Below are positions 17,065 to 25,568 of a stretch of 64,000 nucleotides of DNA, in pieces. The notes beneath the pieces were generated by a model. That model worked only from the letters and a program-made list of their open reading frames with translations. It was not told the DNA's origin and made no database searches. Numbering within the stretch: position 1 is the stretch's first letter; every line of letters starts with the position of its first letter. The stretch is from Siccirubricoccus sp. G192 (GTDB taxonomy: Bacteria; Pseudomonadota; Alphaproteobacteria; Acetobacterales; Acetobacteraceae), in the NCBI RefSeq assembly GCF_019084075.1, contig NZ_JAHREN010000002.1, positions 124,001 to 188,000 on the forward strand. The letters are read 5' to 3'. Both the position numbers and the translations under genes were made by a program.

Positions 17065-17640
17065 TCAGCGTGGGCCGCGCCGTGGCCCGGGTCCACCGCC
17101 GCCTGTAGCTTCGGCCGGCCCTGCTGCACCGCCGGCTTGGGGCACTTCGACCGGCACGACCTCGACGGGCGCGGTACCCCGCTCCTTCATCCCAAGATCC
17201 TCGGCAGTCCGGGGACTAACGTCGAGGACCCGGCCGGGCACATGCGGGCCACGATCCTCGATCGTGACTGTCTGCCTCCGCCCATTCTCGAGATTGGTCA
17301 CCCGCGCCCTGGTGCCGAGCGGCAACGTCCGGTTGGCCGCGGAGCTGGAACGAGGGTCGAAGCGCCGGCCATTGGCCATCCGGCGGCCGTTGAACTCGCG
17401 CCCGTAATACGACGCCTTGCCCCTCTGCACAGGGGCCGACTGCCCACTGGCTCGGCGATGCTGCCGCTGCCTGGCGGTGGCAGGTTCCTGGTGCGGTCGC
17501 GCCACGCGAGCCCTCTGATTTGGCCGCTGAGCCTCCGCTCGGGTTCTCGGTGCCTCACGGGCTTCGGCCACCGGCACCCCACCCAGCGTGCTGCTCAAGC
17601 CCAAGGCCATGCAGACCACCAATATCCTCAGCTTACGCAT
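17065..17640 (-). CDS. rlpA: RlpA-like septal/cell-wall lytic protein
   Basis: A 191-residue exported protein. A signal peptide (MRKLRILVVCMALGLSSTLG) is followed by a basic, low-complexity linker and a double-psi beta-barrel RlpA domain: GKASYYGREFNGRRMANGRR (about residues 73-92), then LPLGTRARVTNLENGR and IEDRGPHVPGRVLDVS with the conserved Asp-Arg-Gly-Pro. RlpA proteins bind or cleave denuded peptidoglycan at the septum. The SPOR domain seen in Escherichia coli RlpA is absent; the tail is Pro/Gly/Ala-rich. It is monocistronic as far as visible. Confidence 0.85.
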   Translation of the reverse strand: MRKLRILVVCMALGLSSTLGGVPVAEAREAPRTRAEAQRPNQRARVARPHQEPATARQRQHRRASGQSAPVQRGKASYYGREFNGRRMANGRRFDPRSSSAANRTLPLGTRARVTNLENGRRQTVTIEDRGPHVPGRVLDVSPRTAEDLGMKERGTAPVEVVPVEVPQAGGAAGPAEATGGGGPGPRRGPR

Positions 17641-17784
17641 CGTCAGCCCCCCCTCTGCCGATCTTCTGCTCGGGGCAGGACGCGGTTAAGCGACCGCGGT
17701 TCACCGAGGCGGCCACCTGCCGCTAAGCTGGCGCCACCCTTCTGCGCGCCGTATGCCGAAGCAAACGGCCAGCCAAGCACCGCC

Positions 17785-18369
17785 TCAAGCGACCGGCGGT
17801 GTCGTAGCCGCTGCCGCCGCGGTCCGACCGTCCTCGGCATCGGCGCTTCCGGGCACGCGGCGGGTCGCGGCACCGCGGGCATGCGCTTCGCCCATCAGCC
17901 ACGCCTGCAACTGACGGCGGGCGCGGAAGACTCGGCTCTTCGCCGTGCCCATGGCACAGCTCGTAGCCATGGCCACCTCCTCGTAGCGCATGCCCTGCAG
18001 CGCCACCATGAGCAGTGCCGCGCGTTGTTCAGCCGGCAGGCGCGCAACTGCGGCACGCAGTTCCTGCATCAGGAGGTGATGCTCCTGCGCGGCGCCGACC
18101 GCGAGGGCCGACCCTGGAAGGTCGTCGAGGCACCCTGTCTCGCGTGCCCTGCGGACGACGCTGATGAAGCGGTTGTAGAGGATCCGGTGCATCCAGCCGC
18201 GGAAGTCGGTGCCCAGGGTAAAGCTGTCGCGGGCCGCCAAGGCATTGGCCACGGCGTCGTGGACCAGGTCCTCCGCCGCGGCGCGGTTCCGCGTCAGAGC
18301 CATGGCCTGGGCCCGCAGCTGGGGAAGAATGCTGACGAGCAGGTTGTGGAAGCCGTCTTGCTGTGGCAT
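17785..18369 (-). CDS. ECF-type RNA polymerase sigma factor
   Basis: A 194-residue sigma-70-family protein of the ECF/EcfG-like size class. Region 2 reads AAEDLVHDAVANALAARDSF and TDFRGWMHRILYNRFISVVRR (about residues 30-75); region 4 reads LPAEQRAALLMVALQGMRYEEVA and GTAKSRVFRARRQL (about 108-155). The ATG at 18369 follows a strong AAGGAGG site; a longer start at 18417 is less likely. The tail beyond region 4 is Ala/Thr-rich. No anti-sigma factor is adjacent, although a NepR-like gene lies at 23.4 kb. It probably directs a stress regulon, by family analogy. Confidence 0.88.
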   Translation of the reverse strand: MPQQDGFHNLLVSILPQLRAQAMALTRNRAAAEDLVHDAVANALAARDSFTLGTDFRGWMHRILYNRFISVVRRARETGCLDDLPGSALAVGAAQEHHLLMQELRAAVARLPAEQRAALLMVALQGMRYEEVAMATSCAMGTAKSRVFRARRQLQAWLMGEAHARGAATRRVPGSADAEDGRTAAAAATTPPVA

Positions 18370-18541
18370 GGGCGCGCCCTCCTTACAGCCCCAGGTTGTG
18401 CTGAAGGTGTCGGGCACAACAAGGAATGTTCCGGCTTATATCGGCTTCGTGAACCCAAGCCCGATGCCGCGCCGGACCCGCGCATAACGGTCGCTGTGCG
18501 CAAGCCGGGTACTTCCTGGAAGGCAATGCCGAGGAAGCCGC

Positions 18542-18709
18542 TTATGTCCGGTGTTGATCCTCCTCAGAACGTGGCGTGCTGGGGTTCCGCCGGTGCAGCA
18601 GGGCCGCCACGAGGTCGGTCAGCTTGGCCGTAGAGGCTGGCTTGTGCAGCAGGGCGAAGGTCGCGTCCGGCGCCGCCCCGCCGGCACTGATGCCCGCCGC
18701 CCAGTAAGG
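18542..18709 (-). pseudogene. Response-regulator receiver C-terminal remnant
   Basis: A minus-strand frame reads WAGISAGGAAPDATFALLHK and then PASTAKLTDLVAALLH, ending at TAA (18542-18544). The LLHKP-AS segment corresponds to the conserved Lys-Pro near the end of receiver domains, so this is the end of a hybrid kinase or response regulator whose upstream part has been lost; a stop (TGA) interrupts the frame just before 18709. The rest of the 388-base interval between the sigma factor and the XRE gene shows nothing else. Confidence 0.5.
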
Positions 18710-18805
18710 TCACAAGCCTGCGCAGCGGCCGGGTATGCCGGGGATGTTTCATTGCGATCCGCAATGACTTGGTAGGCTGCCGCCATCAGGGGTGGGAGCA
18801 AAGCC

Positions 18806-19273
18806 GTGGCCGGTGCACGCCAAAGCCGAGAGGAGGAGAAAGGGGAGCCGCAGACGCAGCGTGCCACCGAGGCGGACCGGCATGTCGGCCATCGGATCCG
18901 CGAGCGGCGCATCATGCTGGGGCTGTCGCAGCACCAGCTGGCCCAGCTGATCGGCGTGACCTACCAGCAGGCGCACAAGTATGAGCGCGGCCTGAACCGC
19001 ATCTCCTCCGGCCGGCTGTTCGGGATCGCGCAGGCCCTGGGCGTCCCGATCGCCTGGTTCTTCGAGGGCCTGGGCGAGGGAGGTGGGCTGCAGGAGGCAT
19101 CGCCGCGCCAGCGGCTCTGCTTGGAGATGGTGCGTAACTTTGCGCTGATCGAGGACGAGGAGCACCGGGAGGCGCTGAGCCAGATGGTACGCGCCCTGGC
19201 CCTGCAAGCGCAGAGCACGGCAGCCGAGGCCGTGGAGGGCGACAGCAGAGCCGGTACGGGCAGGGCGGGCTGA
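18806..19273 (+). CDS. XRE-family transcriptional regulator
   Basis: A 155-residue protein. A Cro/C1 helix-turn-helix spans about residues 25-85: VGHRIRERRIMLGLSQHQLAQ, then LIGVTYQQAHKYERGLNRIS and LFGIAQALGVPIAWFFEG. This layout is common in Alphaproteobacteria (SinR-like, unlinked to phage). The C-terminal part (RQRLCLEMVRNFALIEDEEH and REALSQMVRALA) is helical and likely oligomerises. The GTG start at 18806 is weakly supported by GGGAGC upstream. Targets unknown. Confidence 0.88.
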   Translation: MAGARQSREEEKGEPQTQRATEADRHVGHRIRERRIMLGLSQHQLAQLIGVTYQQAHKYERGLNRISSGRLFGIAQALGVPIAWFFEGLGEGGGLQEASPRQRLCLEMVRNFALIEDEEHREALSQMVRALALQAQSTAAEAVEGDSRAGTGRAG

Positions 19274-19365
19274 CAGCGTCCGCTGGCCTGCCCTACCCAA
19301 CATCGCAGTTCGGGTGGCACTCCCTGATAGGGGTGCCACCCCGAACGCGGCGGACTCCGAGCAGG

Positions 19366-20166
19366 TTAGCGCCCGTACGTGGGACCGGGATTGGCCCCGC
19401 TGGTGTTCGTTCCTGTCGTGCGGTCCAGTGCCCGCTCCGCGGCCGTACCTGGCGGGTTCGCTGGCGTGCCGTCGGACTGCGACGGATAGGCACCACTCAC
19501 ATTGGTCCCAGCGGCCCGGTCGAGCGCACGGCTGGCCATCGTGCCTGGCGGGTTGCCCGGCGTGCCGTCCGGCGTCGTGGGGATGATGCTGCCGTCGTCG
19601 GTGTATCCGGACCAGCCACTGGCGCGGTAGTCGGCGCCGCGCTGCGCTGCGTCCACCGGCCCATGCCGCGCCAGGATCGCTTCGGCCTGCGCAGCACGGC
19701 TCTCATTGGCCCGGACGGTCACGAGATTGCCGCCGCGCCGTAGCCCCTCGGCATAGACATGCGCATCGGCCTCGTTAACCCCCGCCGTGGTCAGAGCCCC
19801 GAGCAGGCCGCCCGCTGCGGCACCCGCGCCCGCTCCGGTCAGCGCCGCCACCAGCCAGCCGGCGGCCACGATCGGACCGAGCCCCGGGATCGCCAGTGCA
19901 CCGATACCCGCCAGCAGGCCGGCGCCACCACCAAGCACTGCCCCGATCCCGGCGCCCGTGCCGGCGCCGCTCTCGGTCCGGTCATCAACGCCGTCCCGGT
20001 CGGTATCGCGGGCCGGCACGGTGGAGGTGGTGCCGTATTGGCCTTGGGCGTTGTTGGCGACGAGGCTGACATCGTTCTGCGAGAAGCCTTCCGCTTCGAG
20101 GTCGCGCATGGCTGCCGCTGCGGTCGCATAACTGTCGAACAGGCGGACAATGGTACGTGTTGCCAT
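19366..20166 (-). CDS. General-stress-type protein with C-terminal repeats
   Basis: A 266-residue protein. The N-terminus (TIVRLFDSYATAAAAMRDLE and EGFSQNDVSLVAN) matches general stress protein 17M-like domains. A Gly/Ala-rich hydrophobic centre (about residues 68-135) resembles glycine-zipper segments that insert into membranes. The C-terminus has two copies of a unit of about 27 residues, roughly DGTPxNPPGTxAxRALDRxxGTNxSGA. The next leftward gene upstream (20248-20886) carries the same unit. The ATG at 20166 has an AGGAGAA site. Role is inferred only: envelope or stress function. Confidence 0.75.
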   Translation of the reverse strand: MATRTIVRLFDSYATAAAAMRDLEAEGFSQNDVSLVANNAQGQYGTTSTVPARDTDRDGVDDRTESGAGTGAGIGAVLGGGAGLLAGIGALAIPGLGPIVAAGWLVAALTGAGAGAAAGGLLGALTTAGVNEADAHVYAEGLRRGGNLVTVRANESRAAQAEAILARHGPVDAAQRGADYRASGWSGYTDDGSIIPTTPDGTPGNPPGTMASRALDRAAGTNVSGAYPSQSDGTPANPPGTAAERALDRTTGTNTSGANPGPTYGR

Positions 20167-20247
20167 GGTGCTGAGTTCTCCTGGAATGAGTGGACATGAA
20201 GCCGCCCCGACCGGGCCGGGCGCCCGCGGCGGCAGCGGCCCAGCCGT

Positions 20248-20886
20248 TCAGCGTGTCGGTGTCCCGCCGGAGGTGGTGCCCTGCCCCTGCGGATTGGCGC
20301 CCGTGCTGTTGGTGCCGAGTGTCCGGTCCACCGCGCGGCCAGCGGCCGTGCCGGGCGGGTTGCCATCCGGACGCGGCGTCTGGCCCTGCATCCGATCCAC
20401 CGCGCGGCCTGTGGCCGTGCTGGGCGGGTTTCCAGGCGCGCCGTCGCGCGAGGAGGGGGCGGCCGTAGTACCGCCCGCCGTCGCGCTGCTCCCGGTGGCG
20501 GGGCCACGCGCTGCTGCGCCGGACACCACATGGCCCTGGTAGTCGAGGGCCACGTCGGCCGCGGTTCCATTGCGGGAAGCCCGGCCGCGCCAGACGCCCT
20601 GGTCGTCTTTACGAAGTTCGCCGACGTTGGAGTAGCCAGCACCCTCGATGCGGCTGCGCGCCTGGCCTTCAGTGAAGCTGTTGGCGCCGGCCACTGGCGC
20701 GTCAGGGGTGCGGGTATCGGTCCGGTCGTCGCGGCGTGCGGCGGGAGCGGCCGGCTGGCTGGGCCTTGGGGTGTCAGTGGCTCGGGCGGCTGGTGCGGGC
20801 GCGCTGCCTGTCTGGGCGAAGCTGGCGGACGGCGCGGCGACAAGTGTGGCGCCGAGCAGCGCCAAGGCTGCAGTGGTTGGCCTCAT
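20248..20886 (-). CDS. Exported PepSY-like protein with shared C-terminal repeats
   Basis: A 212-residue protein with a signal peptide (MRPTTAALALLGATLVAAPS, cleavage near SFAQ). After a Pro/Ala linker, residues about 70-122 (NSFTEGQARSRIEGAGYSNV then GELRKDDQGVWRGRA) resemble a PepSY-type small domain. The C-terminus contains two units like NPPxTAxGRAVDRxxG and ends TLGTNSTGANPQGQ, closely matching the repeat tail of the neighbouring protein at 19366-20166. The two genes are on the same strand, 81 bases apart, and may be co-transcribed. Function unknown. Confidence 0.7.
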   Translation of the reverse strand: MRPTTAALALLGATLVAAPSASFAQTGSAPAPAARATDTPRPSQPAAPAARRDDRTDTRTPDAPVAGANSFTEGQARSRIEGAGYSNVGELRKDDQGVWRGRASRNGTAADVALDYQGHVVSGAAARGPATGSSATAGGTTAAPSSRDGAPGNPPSTATGRAVDRMQGQTPRPDGNPPGTAAGRAVDRTLGTNSTGANPQGQGTTSGGTPTR

Positions 20887-21312
20887 GGGCTGACGTTCCT
20901 TATGTTTCCTACGGCAGGGCCGCAGGGCGCCGAACGCAGCAGCAGTCTCTCCGTTCTCTCATCGTCATTGTTTGAGCTGGCGCGCGGTCTACACAGCCAG
21001 CGGCTCAGGAACGGCGAGTCAAGTCGGGTTGCCACCTCCCGTGAGGTCACCTCTGGCCTGCTGGGCAAGCGGCAACGGTAGTTGCAGGGATTTCAGGCGA
21101 GAGTGGCGCCGCCCCGGACCATATCGCTCCCGTCCGGCTTGCATGGGCCGACACCCAAAGGCCGCATCATGCGCCATTAAAGCCCCTAGTTGTGCCGTTG
21201 GCAGTAACACAGCTTATGCGTGTAAAGTCTGCGTGCATCATCAGGCCGTGAAGTCACGGCTCTTCACACTGGGATCATCCTGAAACGGAACCACTCCGCG
21301 ACAGGACAACCG
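20887..21312. other. Intergenic region between divergent genes
   Basis: No gene is apparent in these 426 bases. It separates the leftward exported-protein gene from the rightward receiver gene and should hold both promoters. An A/T-richer stretch (about 21170-21250) precedes the receiver gene. No operator was identified. Confidence 0.5.
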
Positions 21313-21762
21313 ATGACTGTACTGCTGGTTGAGGATGACACGATCGTGCGTCTGACCATGTGCGAGTTTCTCGAGGAGGCGGGGCTCCAGATTGTCGAGG
21401 CGGGCGATGCAGAGGAGGCGCTTGCCCTGCTGGAGGAGCCGGCTCATAGCATCACGGTCCTCGTCACCGACCTGGATCTTGGCCTCGGTGATAACGGGCT
21501 CATGTTGGCAGCCAAGGCTCGGCAGTGGTTGCCGGACCTGCAGGTTGTCTACGCGACAGGCAGCCCCGAAAAGCTTGCCGGTCATCAAGTCGCCGCTTGG
21601 GAGCGGGTGTTCCTCAAGCCGTTTGACCTCACCATGCTGACGGCCGCAGTTCGCGTCCTGGAGCAAAGCCCTCGGAGCGCGACACAGGCGACGGATCGCG
21701 CCGTTGCGGCAAGACGGCACAGGATAGCGCGAAGCCAGCAGGCGGATGCCTCGCCCCTCTGA
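21313..21762 (+). CDS. Single-domain response regulator
   Basis: A 149-residue receiver protein. The acidic pocket is VEDD (residues 6-9), the phospho-acceptor Asp lies in VTDLDLGLGDNG (about residue 57), Thr is in VYATGS, and Lys in FLKPFD (about 105). There is no output domain; the tail of about 35 residues is basic. Such stand-alone receivers pass phosphoryl groups between a kinase and another partner. The kinase is not in the window. It neighbours other regulators but is not in an obvious operon. Confidence 0.88.
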   Translation: MTVLLVEDDTIVRLTMCEFLEEAGLQIVEAGDAEEALALLEEPAHSITVLVTDLDLGLGDNGLMLAAKARQWLPDLQVVYATGSPEKLAGHQVAAWERVFLKPFDLTMLTAAVRVLEQSPRSATQATDRAVAARRHRIARSQQADASPL

Positions 21763-21795
21763 CTTCGCTGAAGCGGATCCCGGCAGCGGCACTCC

Positions 21796-22188
21796 CTACT
21801 CGGTTGCGGCCGTCATCAGCAGGCCTTCGCCGCGCAGCGCGAAGCCGATGTCGTCAGCGACGGCCCGGAGGTCGTGCAGCATGGACCGCAGCAGCGCCAC
21901 CTCGGCCGCGCAAAGCCCGGAATCCTCCTCGCCCTCCGGTGCCAGGCGCGCCACCAGCACCTCGGCCTTGCGGGCAAGCTCGGCGAGCGTGCGGGCCGGC
22001 ACCGCCGCTAGCCGAGCCACCAGCCCAAGGCCGACGCCGCCAGGTTCATCATTCTCCGCCCATCCATCGTTGCCGGGGTCGCCCGCCGGTGTGCCGGGTG
22101 CTTGGCTTGGCGCGCCGGAGGGGCAGGCAGGATCCTGACGGATTCCGCTCGGCGGGGTTCTGGCGGCGAAGGGCAGGATCTCGGCCAT
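21796..22188 (-). CDS. Hypothetical helical protein
   Basis: A 130-residue protein starting MAEILPFAARTPPSG (a start at 22236 would add 16 residues). The first half is Pro/Gly/Asp-rich and probably disordered; the second half (VGLGLVARLAAVPARTLAEL and VALLRSMLHDLRAVADDIGF) is helical. Not recognised. It lies downstream of the OmpR-type regulator on the same strand, with a 93-base gap, and could be co-transcribed with it. Confidence 0.55.
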   Translation of the reverse strand: MAEILPFAARTPPSGIRQDPACPSGAPSQAPGTPAGDPGNDGWAENDEPGGVGLGLVARLAAVPARTLAELARKAEVLVARLAPEGEEDSGLCAAEVALLRSMLHDLRAVADDIGFALRGEGLLMTAATE

Positions 22189-22281
22189 GGGGGAAGCCCA
22201 GAATGGAGGGTGCCCAGGCTCTGCCCTGGGCGGCATGGCGGCGGCTCCAGGCGGGCGCGGTCACCCGCCCGGAGGCGCTGG

Positions 22282-23001
22282 TCAGGCTGCCACCGCCTGC
22301 TTCTCGGCTGGGTTGAGGCGGTACCCACCGCCCTCGGTCAGCAGCAGCCGGGCATTGGTCGGGTCCGGCTCGATCTTCTGCCGGAGCCGGTAGATGTGGG
22401 TCTCCAGCGTGTGGGTCGACACCGCGCTGCTGTAGCCCCAGACCTCGTTCAGCAGCACCTGCCGCGCCACCGGCTTGCTGCCGGCGCGATACAGGTACTT
22501 CAGGATGAGGCATTCCTTCTCGGTCAGGCGGATCTTGCGGTTGCGGGCCGGTTCCAGCAGTAGCTTGGCGGCGGGGCGGAACAGGTAGGGCCCGATGGTG
22601 AAGACCGCGTCCTCGCTGTTGTCGAGGACCCGGAGCTGGGCCCGGACGCGGGCCAGCAGCTCGCCGGCGCGGAAGGGCTTGGCGATGTAGTCGTTGGCGC
22701 CGGCATCGAGGCCGCGCACCACGTCGGCTTCGGCATCGGCGCCGGTCAGCATGATCACCGGCATGCGCAGGCCGTCGCGCCGCAGCTTGGCGCAGAGATC
22801 GCGGCCGTCACCGTCGGGCAGGCCAACATCGAGCAGGATGGCGTCGAACCGGGCGCCATCGATGGCCAGCTTGGCCTCGGCCTCGGCGGCGCTCTCCGCC
22901 TGGTCGGCGGCGAAGCTGCCGTCCAGGGCGAGTTGCTCGGCCAGGGTGGTGCGGAGCGCCGCGTCATCTTCGATGATCAGGATGGGACGGGAGGTGGACA
23001 T
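22282..23001 (-). CDS. OmpR-family response regulator
   Basis: A 239-residue two-domain regulator. The receiver has IIEDDAA (residues 8-14), phospho-acceptor Asp in LLDVGLPDGDG (about 56), TGADAEADV and IAKPFRAGELLARV (Lys about 107). A winged helix-turn-helix DNA-binding domain follows: LTEKECLILKYLYRAGSKPV and VSTHTLETHIYRLRQKIE (recognition helix, about 195-212), ending GGGYRLN. It would bind direct repeats in promoters when phosphorylated. The cognate kinase is not in the window. Confidence 0.92.
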   Translation of the reverse strand: MSTSRPILIIEDDAALRTTLAEQLALDGSFAADQAESAAEAEAKLAIDGARFDAILLDVGLPDGDGRDLCAKLRRDGLRMPVIMLTGADAEADVVRGLDAGANDYIAKPFRAGELLARVRAQLRVLDNSEDAVFTIGPYLFRPAAKLLLEPARNRKIRLTEKECLILKYLYRAGSKPVARQVLLNEVWGYSSAVSTHTLETHIYRLRQKIEPDPTNARLLLTEGGGYRLNPAEKQAVAA

Positions 23002-23355
23002 GGGCTCTCCGGGGGAAAGATGCGCTGCCGTTGCTAGACATGCTCAATTGTGAGACAATCTTGCATTCTTGAACGGTTGATAGTCAATCCTAAAAACTTC
23101 ATCAAATTAGATTACGCATCTCCCGCAACACAACATTGCGATCCCGCGCTGACCAGAGGCCCATCAGCGGTCCAGCCTTGCGGCAGTTTGGAGGAGACCG
23201 GCCGCTAACCTGCCCTGACGGTGCTCCGCGATGCCCACGCGGCCAAGCTGCCCCTCATCGCCAGCGCCAGGCTTCACTGCCCATGCCTGCCCGATGGGGC
23301 AGGGCGAAGCGCAGTTCCGCCCTGTGCGTTGTCCGCAGGATGACCGGCAGGACAC
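23002..23355. promoter_or_regulatory. A/T-richer promoter region of the OmpR-type gene
   Basis: Bases about 23030-23135 are much richer in A/T than the surroundings (for example CATGCTCAATTGTGAGACA and CCTAAAAACTTCATCAAATT). They sit directly upstream of the leftward regulator gene and are the likely promoter and control region. No precise operator is assigned, and no gene was recognised in the remainder. Confidence 0.45.
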
Positions 23356-23622
23356 GTGACCATGCCGAGCAAAGCAAGGAATGTGACGGGCATAGCAGCC
23401 GACGACTTGGCGGCGGGAGGCAGAGAGCTGAGCCAGGCAGCCGCCATTGCTACTGGGCAGGAGGACGACCCCTTCGACCTCTGGCTCCGGCGCTGCCTGC
23501 GCGAGGCCTTCGACGCTGTCGTGGCGGAGCCAATCCCGGAGGATGTGCTGCGGCTGATCGAGGAGGACCGTGCCGAGCGAGAACGAATCCGGCGGGCCCG
23601 GGCGGCCAAGTCGCGCGGATAA
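23356..23622 (+). CDS. NepR-like small protein
   Basis: An 88-residue acidic protein. The core DPFDLWLRRCLREAFDAVVA and EPIPEDVLRLIEED (about residues 38-71) resembles the NepR fold pattern, in which an amphipathic helix is followed by EPxPxxxLxLL. NepR proteins bind EcfG-type sigma factors until PhyR titrates them in the general stress response. No phyR or ecfG is adjacent; the ECF sigma gene at 17.8 kb is 5 kb away, so the partner is uncertain. Start can be GTG 23356 or ATG 23362. It may be only a relative of NepR. Confidence 0.5.
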   Translation: MTMPSKARNVTGIAADDLAAGGRELSQAAAIATGQEDDPFDLWLRRCLREAFDAVVAEPIPEDVLRLIEEDRAERERIRRARAAKSRG

Positions 23623-23929
23623 GCCGCCGGTCCAACCCCGCGGCGTCCCATCCAGCTATTCTTCGAGTGGCCGGTATCCATGGTGCGGCCGCTCGCCGCC
23701 AGCATGCTCCGCTTGGCCGGCTCGGCCGCGCCAAGCAGCGTGCCCCAACCCCAACTCGGCGAGCGTAGCGAAATGCCGACAGGAAGCCGCCAGAACGGTC
23801 AAATCATCGCGCGCCGGTGTGGCGCCGTAAAATGAGTGCGATTGTTTAATATTCCAGCCGCGCTGGGTCCGGATTCGTTTAAGCTGCCGCTGCGACGGGC
23901 GGCAGACGCGACGCCCCTGGGAGGCCCCG
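23623..23929. other. Gene-free stretch
   Basis: No supportable gene in these 307 bases. A short A/T-rich segment near 23830-23885 probably contains the promoter of the next gene. Confidence 0.4.
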
Positions 23930-24205
23930 ATGGCAGCGCTCCAGGATGTCTGGCGGCTTGAGCCGGATGGGGTTCTGGCAGCCGAGATTGGCGGTTTCCG
24001 GCTGGTTGTCAAAAAGCCAGAGACAGCCGGCGCGCTGGTACGGTTTCTCGTCCTCCGCGGTGCCGCCGACGGAGCCAGCATCATCGGCTCCGGCACCGAG
24101 GCGGATGTGCGCTCGGCGATGCAGACAGCCTCTCGGATGGCCGCAAGGCTCACAGTCTGGGAAAGAACTCGGTTCGCGGCCACGGCGAACCACCCATCCC
24201 GGTAG
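23930..24205 (+). CDS. Conserved hypothetical protein, 91 residues
   Basis: A small protein with alternating beta-rich and helical parts: DVWRLEPDGVLAAEIGGFRL, then ETAGALVRFLVLRGAADGAS and GSGTEADVRSAMQTASRMAA. It looks like a one-domain alpha/beta protein of a type common in Acetobacteraceae and Methylobacterium, with no assigned function that I know. The ATG at 23930 follows GGAGG. It is monocistronic. Confidence 0.65.
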   Translation: MAALQDVWRLEPDGVLAAEIGGFRLVVKKPETAGALVRFLVLRGAADGASIIGSGTEADVRSAMQTASRMAARLTVWERTRFAATANHPSR

Positions 24206-24328
24206 GGCGAGGCGCACCAAGGAGTTGCTTCCGGCGACTACCATGCCGGCCCGGTACGCCGAGCGGCTGCTGGCCGAACGCGGAACTGATTACGGCCGCG
24301 CTCGCCGCCATCGGCCCCTGCTGACGTG

Positions 24329-25537
24329 CTACGCCGGCTTCAGGCGCTCAGGCCGCATCCGAGGCAGTGGCGGGAAGGTGAAGGCGATCGCGACCGCCCC
24401 GAGCCCGATCACCAGGGAGCCGAGGTACATCCCTGCGTAGCTGCCGAAGCGATCGAAGATCCAGCCGCCGACCGCCGGCCCCGCCGCCATACCGAGGCAG
24501 GAGACCATGGTCGCGGCGCCGAACACCGTGCCCATGATACGTGGGCCGAAGTAGTCGCGTGCCAGCACCGCGTAGAGCGGCATCACCCCGCCATAAGCGA
24601 GGCCGAAGACTGCGGCGACGGCGTAGAACTCCCCAAGGCTGCGGGCCGGGAGGAAGGCGCCGATCGCCAGCGCCTGCAGCAGCAACCCTCCGATGAGCAC
24701 AGGCTTGGCGCCGTGGCGGTCGGCGAGCACGCCCAGCAACAGGCGCCCGCCGAGCCCCGCCAGGCCCTGTAGGCTGTAGATGCTGACGGCGGCCATGGCG
24801 GACGCGCCGCAGACCGTGGCGTAGCTCACCACATGGAAGATCGGCCCGGCATGCGCGAGGCAGCAGGCGAAGAAGGTCGCCGCGAGCACCACGAACTGCT
24901 GACTGCCCAGGGCTTGGCGCGCGGTGAAGCCCTCGCTCGCCGGCACGGCAGTCGCGGAGGCGGCCAGGGCCATCGCCGGCGGGCGGCGCAGCAGCAGCGC
25001 GGCCGGCAGCAGGACCGCCCAGGCGACCAGCCCGATCACGAGCTGCGCAGTGCGCCAGTCATGGCCGGAGAGCAGCCATTGCGCGAAGGGCGCGACGGTC
25101 ACCGGCGCCATGCCGAGCCCGGCGGAGACGAGGGAGATGGCGAGCGCGCGTTGGCGATCGAACCAGGCGCTGGCTGTCGCCATCATGGGCGCGAAGAAGG
25201 CGCCGACCGCCGCCCCGAGGAACAGGCCGTAGGCCAGCTGGAAGGCCAGCAGGCTCGTCGCCCGGCTGGCCAGCACCAGCCCGGTGCCCAGCAGCAGCCC
25301 GCCGGCGATGCCGACGATCCGCGGACCGTGGCGGTCGCTGACCCAGCCCCAGCCGAAGGCGCCGGCCCCCATCGCCAGGAAGGCGACCGTCATCGAGGCG
25401 GAGATGCCGGCGCGCGACCAGCCCGTCCCGATGGCAATGGGATCGAGGAAGACGGCGAGGGAGAACATCGATCCCATGCCGATGCAGCCCATCAGCGCCC
25501 CGACGGCGACGATGACCCAGCCATAGTGTCGTTCCAT
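24329..25537 (-). CDS. MFS transporter
   Basis: A 402-residue membrane protein with about 12 helices. The loop 2-3 signature reads GWGWVSDRHGPRIV (about residues 63-76) and its repeat in the second half reads GRLLLGVLADRHGAKPVL (about 262-279). The order and the start MERHYGWVIVAVGALMG resemble oxalate/formate-antiporter-like or monocarboxylate-type MFS members. It would move a small solute across the inner membrane using ion gradients; the substrate is unknown. The HU-like gene lies just upstream but reads the same direction with its own frame. Confidence 0.9.
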   Translation of the reverse strand: MERHYGWVIVAVGALMGCIGMGSMFSLAVFLDPIAIGTGWSRAGISASMTVAFLAMGAGAFGWGWVSDRHGPRIVGIAGGLLLGTGLVLASRATSLLAFQLAYGLFLGAAVGAFFAPMMATASAWFDRQRALAISLVSAGLGMAPVTVAPFAQWLLSGHDWRTAQLVIGLVAWAVLLPAALLLRRPPAMALAASATAVPASEGFTARQALGSQQFVVLAATFFACCLAHAGPIFHVVSYATVCGASAMAAVSIYSLQGLAGLGGRLLLGVLADRHGAKPVLIGGLLLQALAIGAFLPARSLGEFYAVAAVFGLAYGGVMPLYAVLARDYFGPRIMGTVFGAATMVSCLGMAAGPAVGGWIFDRFGSYAGMYLGSLVIGLGAVAIAFTFPPLPRMRPERLKPA

Positions 25538-25568
25538 TCGCGTCTTCCTACGGCGGTGGCGATGCCGG

